DNA of 64,000 nt from Pseudokineococcus marinus (GTDB lineage: Bacteria; Actinomycetota; Actinomycetes; Actinomycetales; Quadrisphaeraceae): positions 62,001 through 126,000 of the forward strand of contig NZ_JBBHZZ010000002.1 of assembly GCF_037482405.1 (NCBI RefSeq). The letters are read 5' to 3'. The notes under the pieces were generated by a model. It was not told where the DNA came from, searched no databases, and saw only the letters and a list, made by a program, of their open reading frames with translations. A program made the position numbers and the translations under genes. Of this stretch, positions 7,744-16,009 are shown piece after piece. Every line of letters starts with the position of its first letter. Positions within the stretch are counted from its first letter, which is position 1.

Positions 7744-9342
7744 TCAGTACGCCCCCTTCCCCTTGACGACCGAGCCGACCGTCTTCCAGAGGATCATCGC
7801 GTCGGTGGCCGGCGACCAGCTCTCGACGTAGCGCACGTCGAGGCGCTCCGACTCCTCGGCCGACAGGTGCGAGCGACCGCTCACCTGCCACAGGCCCGTG
7901 ATGCCGGGCTTGACGGCGAAGCGGCGGTGCATGTCCTGGCCGTACCGCTCGACCTCGGACGCCAGCGGCGGGCGGGGCCCGACCAGGGACATCTCACCCC
8001 TGAGCACGTTGAAGAGCTGGGGCAGCTCGTCGAGGGAGTAGCGGCGCAGGACCCGCCCGACCGGGGTGACGCGCGGGTCACCCTTCATCTTGAACAGGAC
8101 GCCGTTGCCCTCGTTGCCCGCCATGAGCTCGCCGAGCCGCTCGTCCGCGCGGTCGACCATGCTGCGGAACTTCAGCATGTCGAAGGGCCGGCCGTCCTCC
8201 CCGACCCGCTCCTGGCGGAAGAGGACGGGCCCGGGGCCGGACCGGTGCACGAGCAGAGCCAGCACGGCGAGCACCGGGGCGAGAGCGAGCACGCCGAGGC
8301 CGGCGCCGGCGACGTCGACGACCCGCTTCACCAGCGCCCGGACCCCCCGCAGCTCGGGGCGCTCGAGGTGGAGCAGCGGGAGGCCGGCGACGGGGCGGAT
8401 GGCCACGCGGGGCCCGGCCACCTCCGCGATGCCGGGGGCGACGACGAGGTCGGCCGTCGTCTCCTCGAGCCGCCAGCCGAGGCGGCGCAGCCGCAGGCTG
8501 TCCATCTCGGCGCACGGCAGGACGACGACGGTCTGGATGCCGTCGCGGCGCACGACGTCGACGACGTCGTCGAAACCGCCGAGGACGGGCGCCGGCAGCT
8601 CCTCGACGACGCCGCCGGGGCCGACGAGGGACGCCGACGTCGTGCAGCAGCCGACCACCTGCAAGCCCTGCTGGGGCGCGTGCTGCAGCTGGCCGACCAT
8701 GTCGCGGATGCCCTCGGCGCGGCCGACGACGAGCGTCGTCGCCGTGCGACGGCCGACGCGGCGCAGACGGTGGGTGCGCCTCCGGAGGGCGTAGCGCGCC
8801 ACGAGGGTGAGCAGGAGCGCCGCGGGCAGCGCCACGACGACGTAGCCGCGCGCCACCTGGAGGTCGAAGGCGTACGCGGTCGTCGAGACGGCCGCGACGA
8901 CGCTGACGCCCGCGAAGGCGACGCGGCGCACCTCCTCCGGCCCGGTGAAGAGGAAGCGCGTCTCGTAGCCGCGCATGACGGCGACGGCGGCGACCCACAG
9001 CACCGGCAGCAGCAGGACCGACCAGGCGGGCTGGTGGGTGATCTCCCACCACCACGCCCCCGAGCCGAGCGAGCCGAAGCGCACGGCGTAGGCGACGAGC
9101 GCGGCGACCAGGGCGGCGGCGCCGTCGACGAGGGGCAGCCGGCGGGCGTAGCGGCTCTCCCAGCCGGCGTCGCGCGGGTCCTGGGTCCGCGGCGCGGGCG
9201 TGGCGACGACCGGCTGGGGGGCGACGGGGGCCGGGGTCGGCGTCGCGGCCGGAGCGCCGGCGACGGCCGCCGCGTCCGCGGGGGTCGTGCGAGCGGGCCT
9301 CGGCACGCGGGCGAGCGCAGCAGCGCTCGGTCGTCCGTCCAT
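7744..9342 (-). CDS. Polyprenyl glycosylphosphotransferase (exopolysaccharide-initiating sugar transferase)
   Basis: 532 residues. After a low-complexity Ala/Pro tail there are four membrane helices (about 75-200), a CoA-binding-like Rossmann domain with VVVGRAEGI and DGIQTVVVLP, a fifth helix (VAGAGLGVLALAPVLAVLALLV) and the catalytic bacterial sugar transferase domain. That domain shows RQERVGEDGRPFDMLKFRSM, YSLDELPQLFNVLRGEMSLVGPRP and KPGITGLWQVSGRS. It transfers a hexose-1-phosphate (often glucose or galactose) to undecaprenyl phosphate and so starts the repeat unit. ATG 9342 has GGAGG eight bases upstream and is the first gene of the operon. It leaves a 122-bp gap before the Wzz-like gene. 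Confidence 0.92.
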   Translation of the reverse strand: MDGRPSAAALARVPRPARTTPADAAAVAGAPAATPTPAPVAPQPVVATPAPRTQDPRDAGWESRYARRLPLVDGAAALVAALVAYAVRFGSLGSGAWWWEITHQPAWSVLLLPVLWVAAVAVMRGYETRFLFTGPEEVRRVAFAGVSVVAAVSTTAYAFDLQVARGYVVVALPAALLLTLVARYALRRRTHRLRRVGRRTATTLVVGRAEGIRDMVGQLQHAPQQGLQVVGCCTTSASLVGPGGVVEELPAPVLGGFDDVVDVVRRDGIQTVVVLPCAEMDSLRLRRLGWRLEETTADLVVAPGIAEVAGPRVAIRPVAGLPLLHLERPELRGVRALVKRVVDVAGAGLGVLALAPVLAVLALLVHRSGPGPVLFRQERVGEDGRPFDMLKFRSMVDRADERLGELMAGNEGNGVLFKMKGDPRVTPVGRVLRRYSLDELPQLFNVLRGEMSLVGPRPPLASEVERYGQDMHRRFAVKPGITGLWQVSGRSHLSAEESERLDVRYVESWSPATDAMILWKTVGSVVKGKGAY

Positions 9343-9438
9343 GGGTGCGTCCTCCGTACCAGCGGCCCGGAGGACGCCGTCGACACCTGTCGGTCAGGAG
9401 CGGACGCCGCTGTCTCGCCCGATCAGGGTAGGGGGCAG

Positions 9439-9672
9439 ATGGGGCATCCGTCACGCAGTGACGAGGATCTCGGGCCGGTCACCCGCACGGCGGGACGTCC
9501 GTCGCCGCGCGTGCTCGCCGACGAGGACGTCGGCGGTGCCATCGCTCGGGTGGCCCTGTGGCGGTCCCCCGTGGCCGCGGGCCTCCGTGCGAAGATCCGC
9601 GCACGAGGTGGGGCGCACGAGGAGCCCGCCGCCACGAGGACCACGGCGAGGGCAGGGGCGCAGCGGGCATGA
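9439..9672 (+). CDS. Small hypothetical protein coupled to the downstream membrane protein
   Basis: 77 residues of unrecognised sequence, mostly charged, with the stretch LADEDVGGAIARVALWRSPVA in the middle. It would be dismissed except that its ATG follows GGGTAGGGGGCAG and its TGA overlaps the ATG of the next gene as ATGA, the coupling used throughout the window. It would be the first gene of the MoxR cluster transcript, divergent from the sugar transferase. It may instead be a leader region without a stable product. Confidence 0.35.
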   Translation: MGHPSRSDEDLGPVTRTAGRPSPRVLADEDVGGAIARVALWRSPVAAGLRAKIRARGGAHEEPAATRTTARAGAQRA

Positions 9673-10796
9673 CCGATCAGCAGGGCTGGGCGACTCCGGG
9701 CGGGACCCCCGACCGGCCCGGTGAGACCCGCCCGGCCGACCCGGCGCCGGGGGGCTGGGCGGTCGGCGCGTCCCGCGAGCCCGAGCCGTCCGGACCACCG
9801 CCCGCCGGCGGCTGGGGCCCGCCGCCCGGCGCCGGCGCCGCGTGGAGCGCGCCGCAGCGGCCCGGCATCGTGCCGCTGCGCCCCCTCGGTGCGCTGGAGC
9901 TCCTCGAGGGGGGCTTCCGCGCCATCAGCGCCAACCCGCGAGTCATGCTCGGCGTCAGCGCCGTCGTCTTCGGCGCCGTCGCGGTCATCTCGCTCCTCCT
10001 GACGCCGCTCTTCGGCGGCGCGCTGGCCTCCTTCGTCAACGACTCGCTGCCCGCGGAGGCCACCGCCGGCCCGGGCGGTGAGTTCGGCGCCCTGGACTTC
10101 GCGGGGGTCGACCCCGTCACCGGCGTCGTCTCCCTCGTGGCGACGACCGTCCTCACCGGGCTCCTCGTCCTGTCCGTCAGCGGGTCGGTCATCGGGCGCA
10201 AGGTGCCGGCGGGCGAGCTGTGGAGGCGCGTGCGCGGGCGCGTCCTCGCTCTCGTCGGGCTCGCCCTGCTGACGAGCGTCGTCCCCGCTCTCCTCGTCCT
10301 GCTCGGGGCGGGCCTCGGCGCCCTGCTGCTCCTCACGGGCAGCACGTCGGCCGGGGTGATCGGCATCGTGCTCGGGACGCTCCTCGGCGTCGCCGCGGCC
10401 GTCTGGCTGACGGTGTCGTGGTCGCTGGCCGCCGTGGCGCTCCTGCTCGAGGGGCGCGGCGTCGTCTCCGCCCTCGGGCGCAGCACCCGGCTGGTGCGCG
10501 GCACCTTCTGGCGCGTCCTCGGCGTGCTGCTGCTGACCTTCGTCCTGTCCTCCATCGCGACGAGCGTGCTCGTCGTCCCGGCGGGCCTGGTGGCCGGCGT
10601 CATCCAGGTGGCCGCCAGCGGCGGCGCCGCCGACGCCGCGGCCCTCTTCATCACCCTCCTGCTCTCGACCGTCGCCAGCGTCCTCGTGCAGCCCTTCGTC
10701 TCGGCCGTCCGGGCGCTGCTCTACACCGACCTGCGCATCCGGCAGGAGGGCCTCGACGTCGAGCTGGCCCGGGCTGCCGCGGAGCCGACGTCCTGA
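9669..10796 (+). CDS. Polytopic membrane protein, glycerophosphoryl diester phosphodiesterase membrane-domain-like
   Basis: 375 residues. A 75-residue Gly/Pro-rich cytoplasmic tail leads into IVPLRPLGALELLEGGFRAISANPRVML, then about six hydrophobic segments. The entry motif and layout fit the actinobacterial membrane family often annotated as the GDPD membrane domain or DUF7544-type. No phosphodiesterase catalytic domain is present. The function is unknown, but in actinobacteria this gene usually heads the DUF4129-DUF4350-MoxR-DUF58 cluster, as here. ATG 9669 overlaps a small upstream frame. Its own stop is 18 bp before the next start. Confidence 0.75.
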   Translation: MTDQQGWATPGGTPDRPGETRPADPAPGGWAVGASREPEPSGPPPAGGWGPPPGAGAAWSAPQRPGIVPLRPLGALELLEGGFRAISANPRVMLGVSAVVFGAVAVISLLLTPLFGGALASFVNDSLPAEATAGPGGEFGALDFAGVDPVTGVVSLVATTVLTGLLVLSVSGSVIGRKVPAGELWRRVRGRVLALVGLALLTSVVPALLVLLGAGLGALLLLTGSTSAGVIGIVLGTLLGVAAAVWLTVSWSLAAVALLLEGRGVVSALGRSTRLVRGTFWRVLGVLLLTFVLSSIATSVLVVPAGLVAGVIQVAASGGAADAAALFITLLLSTVASVLVQPFVSAVRALLYTDLRIRQEGLDVELARAAAEPTS

Positions 10797-10813
10797 GCGG
10801 CGCCCTGGACGCC

Positions 10814-11461
10814 GTGCTGGCGGCCGTCCCGGCCCCCGTGGACCTCGGCCGCGACGAGGCGCAGGACCTGCTCGTCCGCGAGCTGAGCGGCTCGGTGTAC
10901 ACCGAGGCGCGCCCCGGACTGCTGCAGCGGGCCCTCACCTGGCTGCGTGACCGCGTGCTCGAGCTGCTCCCTGACGACCTGGACGCCGGCCCGGCCGTGG
11001 ACGCGCTCGTCGTCGCGGCCCTCGTCGTGCTCGTCCTCGTGGCGCTGCGGGTCGGCGCCCAGGTGGTGCGCCGCCGGCGCGCCCCCGAGCCCGCCGCCGC
11101 CGAGGTCTTCACCGGCGACCGCCGCAGCGCCGAGGACCACCGCGCGCGCGCCGACGCCCTCGCCCGCGAGGGCGACTGGCCGGGGGCGGTCGCCGAGCGC
11201 TTCCGCGCCGTCGTGCGGGGCGCCGAGGAGCGCGTGCTCCTCGACGAGCGCCCGGGCCGCACGGCCTCCGAGGCCGCCGCCGAGCTGGGGGCCGCCCTGC
11301 CGCCCGTCGCCGCCGACCTGCGTGCCGGGGCGCGGGTCTTCGACGACGTCGTCTACGGCTCCGCCCCCGGCAGCGCGGAGGACGACGCGCGCCTGCGCCG
11401 CCTCGACGACGCGGTCCGCGCGAGCCGGCCGTCCGCCGCGAGCACCGGGGCGCCGACGTGA
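10814..11461 (+). CDS. DUF4129 domain protein
   Basis: 215 residues. The N-terminal amphipathic region VDLGRDEAQDLLVRELSGSVYTEARPGLLQRALTWL is followed by one membrane helix (about 55-80) and a C-terminal cytoplasmic domain. That domain has EDHRARADALAREGDWPGAVAERFRAVVR and RTASEAAAEL, the DUF4129 core. DUF4129 proteins accompany MoxR/DUF58 genes, and transglutaminase fusions occur elsewhere, so a role in assembling or regulating an envelope complex is likely but unproven. GTG 10814 is the first canonical in-frame start. The last four bases overlap the next gene as GTGA. Confidence 0.8.
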   Translation: MLAAVPAPVDLGRDEAQDLLVRELSGSVYTEARPGLLQRALTWLRDRVLELLPDDLDAGPAVDALVVAALVVLVLVALRVGAQVVRRRRAPEPAAAEVFTGDRRSAEDHRARADALAREGDWPGAVAERFRAVVRGAEERVLLDERPGRTASEAAAELGAALPPVAADLRAGARVFDDVVYGSAPGSAEDDARLRRLDDAVRASRPSAASTGAPT

Positions 11462-12684
11462 GCACCGCCACCCCGGTCGCCGCCGCCGCACCGCCCGAGA
11501 ACGCCGAGGACCGGCCCCGCGCCCGTCGCCGACCGCGCCGGGGTCCGGTCGCGCTGGCCCTCCTGGCCGTGCTCGTCCTCGTGGCTCTCGTCGTCGGCTC
11601 CCGCGGCACGGGCCGCGGGGCGCTCGACCCCGCGAGCCCCGAGCCGGACGGCGCCCGCGCCGTCGCGCAGGTGCTCGGCGACCTCGGCGTCGACGTGATC
11701 CGCACGACGAGCACCGCCGCCACGCTGGACGCCGTGCGCGCTGCCGGACCGGGTGGCGCCGCCGTGCTCGTGGTGCCCACGGCCCCCCTCGGCACCGCCC
11801 AGCTCGAGGACCTCGCGGCCTCGGGCGCCGACCTCCTCCTCGTGCAGCCGACGGCCGAGGACCTCGAGGTGCTGGCCCCGTCGCTGCGGCTCGGCGAGGA
11901 CGTCGAGGCGGCGAGCGCCGTGCCGCCGCAGTGCGACCTGCCGGCCGCCACAGCCGCCGGGCCGGCGACCGGCGGCGGGACGCTCGTCGAGCCTCGCGAC
12001 GACGAGGACCCCAACGTCACGCTCTGCTACGGCCTGCCCTTCGGCGGAGCGCCCTACGCCGTCGTCGACGCTGGTGGCGACAGCGCCGGTGAGGCCGCCG
12101 GCGGACGCGTCGTCGTGCTCGGCCAACCGGATGTGCTGCGCAACGAGACCGTCGCCGACGAGGGCAACGCCGCTCTGGCCCTGGCCACACTCGGCGCCCG
12201 TGACACCCTCGTCTGGTACCTGCCCGACCCGCTCGACCCGGCGCTGTCCGACGAGCCTCTCCCCTTGTCGGCCCTCGTGCCGCCCGGCCTGGTGCGCGCC
12301 GCCCAGGTGCTCGGGGTCGCCGCGCTGCTGCTCCTGCTCTGGCGCGGGCGCCGGCTGGGCCGGCTCGTGCCGGAGCGCCTGCCCGTGGTCGTGCGCGCCG
12401 CCGAGGCGGTCGAGGGCCGCGGACGGCTGTACCGCGCCTCGGGCGACCGCGCCCACGCCGCTGCCGTCCTGCGGTCGGCGTGCCTGAGCCGGCTGGCCGG
12501 CCGGCTCGGCGTCCCGCCCTCCGCGGGCGCCCCCGCGGTCGTCGCCGCCACCGCCGCGGCGACGGGACGGCCCGCCGCCGAGGTGGACGCCCTGCTCCGC
12601 TCCCCCGCCCCGGGCGACGACGAGGGCCTCGTGCGCCTCGCGCACGCCCTCGACGCCCTCGAGAGAGAGGTCCGCCGATCGTGA
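11458..12684 (+). CDS. DUF4350 domain protein
   Basis: 408 residues. A short Arg-rich cytoplasmic tail and one helix (about 30-47) precede an extracytoplasmic region with SPEPDGARAVAQVLGDLGVDV, which is the DUF4350 signature. A second helix (about 281-300) and a cytoplasmic C-terminal helical domain with RGRLYRASGDRAHAAAVLRSACLSRLAGRLG follow. The domain resembles GATase-like folds without catalytic residues. It overlaps DUF4129 and moxR by GTGA on both sides, so the three subunits are made stoichiometrically. It probably forms a membrane complex whose assembly is driven by the MoxR ATPase. Confidence 0.85.
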   Translation: MSTATPVAAAAPPENAEDRPRARRRPRRGPVALALLAVLVLVALVVGSRGTGRGALDPASPEPDGARAVAQVLGDLGVDVIRTTSTAATLDAVRAAGPGGAAVLVVPTAPLGTAQLEDLAASGADLLLVQPTAEDLEVLAPSLRLGEDVEAASAVPPQCDLPAATAAGPATGGGTLVEPRDDEDPNVTLCYGLPFGGAPYAVVDAGGDSAGEAAGGRVVVLGQPDVLRNETVADEGNAALALATLGARDTLVWYLPDPLDPALSDEPLPLSALVPPGLVRAAQVLGVAALLLLLWRGRRLGRLVPERLPVVVRAAEAVEGRGRLYRASGDRAHAAAVLRSACLSRLAGRLGVPPSAGAPAVVAATAAATGRPAAEVDALLRSPAPGDDEGLVRLAHALDALEREVRRS

Positions 12685-13739
12685 CCGACCCCGCCCTGCA
12701 GCCCGACCAGCCGCCCGCACCCGTCCCCGACGCCGGCCCCGGCCCGGGCGTCGCCGCCGACGTGCCGGCCGAGCAGGACCTGCCCTCGGCCGAGGAGGCG
12801 CGCGAGGCGCTGACGGCGGTGCGCACCGAGGTCGCCAAGGCGGTCGTGGGCCAGGACGTCGCCGTCACGGGCCTCGTCGTCGCCCTCCTCTCCCGCGGCC
12901 ACGTGCTGCTCGAGGGCGTGCCCGGGACGGCGAAGACGCTCCTCGTGCGCGCGCTGGCGGCCTCGCTGCGCCTCGACACGGCGCGGGTGCAGTTCACCCC
13001 CGACCTCATGCCCGGTGACGTCACCGGATCGCTCGTCTACGACGCCGGGGTCTCCGACCTCGTGTTCCGCGAGGGCCCCGTCTTCACCAACCTCCTGCTG
13101 GCCGACGAGATCAACCGGACGCCGCCGAAGACGCAGGCCTCCCTGCTGGAGGCGATGGAGGAGCGCCAGGTCACGGTGGACGGCAGGCCCCGTCCGCTCC
13201 CGCGGCCCTTCGTCGTCGCGGCGACGCAGAACCCCGTCGAGCAGGAGGGCACCTACCCCCTGCCCGAGGCGCAGCTCGACCGCTTCCTCCTCAAGCTGCG
13301 GCTCCCGCTGCCTCCCCGCGAGGCCGAGCTCGAGGTGCTCCAGCGCCACGCGACCGGCTTCGACCCGCGCGACCTCGCCGCCGCCGGGCTGCGCGCCGTG
13401 GCCGGCCCCGAGCACCTGGCCGCCGGCGCCCGGGCCGTCGGCGGGGTGCGCGTGGCCCCCGACGTCCTGGGGTACGTCGTCGACGTCGTCCGGGCCACCC
13501 GCGAGGCGCCGTCGCTGTCCCTCGGCGTCTCCCCCCGCGGCGCGACGATGCTCCTCGCGGCGAGCCGGGCGTGGGCGTGGCTGCAGGGGCGCGACTACGT
13601 GACGCCCGACGACGTCAAGGCCCTCGCTCCCGCGACGCTGGGCCACCGCGTCCAGCTGCGCCCCGAGGCCGAGCTCGAGGGCGTGACCGTGGACGCGGTC
13701 CTCACCAGCGTCCTCGGCGGCGTCGCCGTCCCCCGCTGA
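12681..13739 (+). CDS. MoxR-family AAA+ ATPase
   Basis: 352 residues. After a Pro-rich 35-residue tail the AAA_3 core shows Walker A GVPGTAKT (79-86), Walker B LLLADEINR (138-146), the MoxR hallmark KTQASLLEAMEERQVTVDG and sensor 1 ATQNPVEQEGTYPLPEAQLDRF. A C-terminal lid domain with SPRGATMLLAASRAWAWLQGRDYVTPDDVK follows. MoxR ATPases act as chaperones that mature or regulate partner complexes, typically DUF58/VWA proteins encoded next door, as here. GTG 12681 overlaps the DUF4350 stop. The DUF58 gene starts seven bases after its stop. Confidence 0.95.
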   Translation: MTDPALQPDQPPAPVPDAGPGPGVAADVPAEQDLPSAEEAREALTAVRTEVAKAVVGQDVAVTGLVVALLSRGHVLLEGVPGTAKTLLVRALAASLRLDTARVQFTPDLMPGDVTGSLVYDAGVSDLVFREGPVFTNLLLADEINRTPPKTQASLLEAMEERQVTVDGRPRPLPRPFVVAATQNPVEQEGTYPLPEAQLDRFLLKLRLPLPPREAELEVLQRHATGFDPRDLAAAGLRAVAGPEHLAAGARAVGGVRVAPDVLGYVVDVVRATREAPSLSLGVSPRGATMLLAASRAWAWLQGRDYVTPDDVKALAPATLGHRVQLRPEAELEGVTVDAVLTSVLGGVAVPR

Positions 13740-13746
13740 GCCCGGC

Positions 13747-15039
13747 GTGCACGTCACCGGACGCCTCGTCCTGCTCGTCGCCCTCGGCGCCGTGCCCGTC
13801 GGCCTCCTGCCGGGATGGGCGCCGCCCGTCACGTGGGCCGCCCTCGTGCTCCTGGCCGTGGGCGTCGACCTCGCGCTCGCGGCCTCCCCCCGACGGCTCG
13901 GGCTCGAGCGGCAGGTGCCCGCGGGCGTCCGCCTCGGCGAGCCCGCCGAGAGCGCCCTCCTCGTCACCAACCCGGGGCCGCGGCGCCTGCGCGGCGTCGT
14001 CCGCGACGCCTGGGGCCCGTCGGCGGGGCCGTCCGGGGACCGGCACCGCGTCGACGTCCCCGCCGGCGAGCGCCGCCGGCTGGTGACGCCGCTCCTGCCC
14101 ACGCGCCGCGGGGACCGCGAGGGCGACCGCGTGACGGTCCGCGCCGTCGGGCCGCTGGGGCTCGCGGCTCGGCAGCGCTCGCGCGAGGTCCCGGCGTCCT
14201 TGCGGGTGCTCCCGCACTTCCGCTCCCGCCGCCACCTGCCGAGCCGCCTCGCCCGCCTGCGCGACCTCGAGGGCCGCTCGGCCGTGCAGGTCCGCGGGCA
14301 GGGCACCGAGTTCGACAGCCTGCGCGACTACGTCGAGGGCGACGACGTGCGCTCGATCGACTGGCGCGCCACCGCCCGTCGCCAGGAGCTCGTCGTGCGC
14401 ACCTGGCGGCCCGAGCGCGACCGGCGGGTGCTGCTCGTCCTCGACACCTCCCGGACCGGAGCCGGCCGGGTCGGGGACGCGCCGCGGCTCGACGCCGCCA
14501 TGGACGCCGCGCTCCTCCTCGCGGCGCTGGCCTCCCGGGCCGGGGACCGCGTCGACCTCGTCGCCGCCGACCGCCGCGTGCGCGCCCGCGTCGAGCGGAC
14601 GACGGGCGCGGCCCTGCTGCCCGCCCTCGTCCAGGCGATGGCCCCGCTGGAGGCCCGCCTCGTCGAGGCCGACTGGACGCTCGTGGCCCGCACGGTGCGG
14701 ACGGCGCTGACGCGCCGGGCGCTCGTGGTGCTGCTCACGCCGCTGGAGCCGGCGGCCGTCGAGGAGGGCCTGCTGCCGGTGCTCGGGCAGCTGACGTCAC
14801 GCCACCAGGTCGTCGTGGCCTCCGTCACCGACCCGCGGGTCGAGGAGATGCGGGACCGGCGCGACGACGCCGTCGAGGTCTACGACGCCGCCGCTGCGGA
14901 GCGCGTGCTGCTCGAGACCGACCGCCTCGTCGAGCGCCTGGGCCGGGCCGGCGTCCACGTCGTGCGCGGGACGCCGGAGGAGCTGCCCCCTCGCCTGGCC
15001 GACGCCTACCTGGCCCTCAAGGCCGCGGGGCGGCTGTGA
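13747..15039 (+). CDS. DUF58 domain protein
   Basis: 430 residues. Two membrane helices lie near the N-terminus (about 5-50), then an immunoglobulin-like beta domain, then the DUF58 core GTEFDSLRDYVEGDDVRSIDWRATAR and a VWA-like fold with VLLVLDTSRTGAGR (partial MIDAS). The DxS/T motif may bind a metal, but the rest of a classical MIDAS is weak. It is the presumed substrate of the MoxR ATPase in the same operon. The C-terminus overlaps the convergent membrane protein gene by 23 bp. The start is GTG 13747. Confidence 0.88.
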   Translation: MHVTGRLVLLVALGAVPVGLLPGWAPPVTWAALVLLAVGVDLALAASPRRLGLERQVPAGVRLGEPAESALLVTNPGPRRLRGVVRDAWGPSAGPSGDRHRVDVPAGERRRLVTPLLPTRRGDREGDRVTVRAVGPLGLAARQRSREVPASLRVLPHFRSRRHLPSRLARLRDLEGRSAVQVRGQGTEFDSLRDYVEGDDVRSIDWRATARRQELVVRTWRPERDRRVLLVLDTSRTGAGRVGDAPRLDAAMDAALLLAALASRAGDRVDLVAADRRVRARVERTTGAALLPALVQAMAPLEARLVEADWTLVARTVRTALTRRALVVLLTPLEPAAVEEGLLPVLGQLTSRHQVVVASVTDPRVEEMRDRRDDAVEVYDAAAAERVLLETDRLVERLGRAGVHVVRGTPEELPPRLADAYLALKAAGRL

Positions 15040-15829
15040 CGACCTGCTGAGGACCACCGCGACGAACCCTCTCGCCCGTGTGAGGGCGCGTGGTCGCCCA
15101 CCGGTGCACCGCCACGACCAGCAGCAGCGACATGCCGACGAGCTCGCCCGTCGACTCGAGCAGGCCCAGCGCGTACCCGACACGGTCGGGCACCGACCCC
15201 TCGAGGAGCTGGTGCAGCATGTCGACGCCCGCACCAGCGGCCATCAGCAGGACGAGCGCGCCGGCGAGCTGGAGCGACGTCGCCCGCGCGGGACCGTCGC
15301 TGCGGAGATGGAACACCAGGACGACGAGGCCGAGGACGCCTCCGTAGCCGGCCCAGACCAGCAGCTCGCCGAGGTCGCCCGCCCGGAGCCCTGCGACTGC
15401 CGGGAGGTCGACGGCACCGGCCAGCGCGAAGCCCAGCCGCTCGTGCAGCGCTGCGGCGTCGTCCACGACGACCACAGAGAGCAGGACTGCCCAGGCGGCG
15501 AGGACCGGGTCCCGCAGCCGTCGGACGAGGACGAGCAGCACGAGCACCGTGAGCGCGACCTGGACGTAGCCCGCGATCTCGGCCGCGGAGCCGTCGTACT
15601 GGCTGTCCCACCGACCGTCGGCGAAGGCCGTGAAGCGTCCCTGCAGCCTGGCGAACCGGTGGCCCATGTCGGCGACGACGAGGGCGCCGTCCACCGCCAG
15701 CAGGACGAGGAGCGTGACGACGCCCGCACGCGAGAGGCGCCCGGGGCCCCGCGCCGGCGGCCGCGGCGGAGCACCAGCGGTCGTCCGCCCGTCAGCCGGG
15801 CGCTGCGCTCGGACGTGCGAGGCCGCCAC
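15017..15829 (-). CDS. Integral membrane protein of unknown function
   Basis: 270 residues with seven to eight hydrophobic segments after a Pro/Arg-rich cytoplasmic tail. Recognisable pieces are VVADMGHRFARLQGRFTAFADG in the first loop and VVVDDAAALHERLGFALAG between helices. The histidine and acidic residues placed in loops recall small heme- or metal-binding membrane proteins, but I recognise no family. GTG 15829 is chosen because GGAGG lies five bases upstream; a GTG six bases earlier is too close to it. Its 3' end overlaps the DUF58 gene on the other strand by 23 bp, so the two transcripts are antisense at their ends. Confidence 0.7.
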   Translation of the reverse strand: MAASHVRAQRPADGRTTAGAPPRPPARGPGRLSRAGVVTLLVLLAVDGALVVADMGHRFARLQGRFTAFADGRWDSQYDGSAAEIAGYVQVALTVLVLLVLVRRLRDPVLAAWAVLLSVVVVDDAAALHERLGFALAGAVDLPAVAGLRAGDLGELLVWAGYGGVLGLVVLVFHLRSDGPARATSLQLAGALVLLMAAGAGVDMLHQLLEGSVPDRVGYALGLLESTGELVGMSLLLVVAVHRWATTRPHTGERVRRGGPQQVVTAAPRP

Positions 15830-15975
15830 GACCACCTCCGATGCGCACGACCGGCGGTCACCGGTTGCCACGGCGACGCGTCCACTCAGATGAGGGACGG
15901 ACTGTACGCGGCTCGTCACCTCCGGGACATCCGCAGGTCGTCGTCTCGACGCTCCATGGTCATGACGTCGGAGCA

Positions 15976-15996
15976 CCCGGCCCTCGGTGTGCCGGG
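15976..15996 (-). terminator. Hairpin downstream of the nucleobase permease
   Basis: A 6-bp GC stem (CCCGGC/GCCGGG) with a 9-nt loop lies 14 bp beyond the permease stop on the minus strand. It sits upstream of the next minus-strand gene and is a reasonable intrinsic terminator without a U-tract. Confidence 0.45.
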
Positions 15997-16009
15997 CAGC
16001 GCAAGGACC

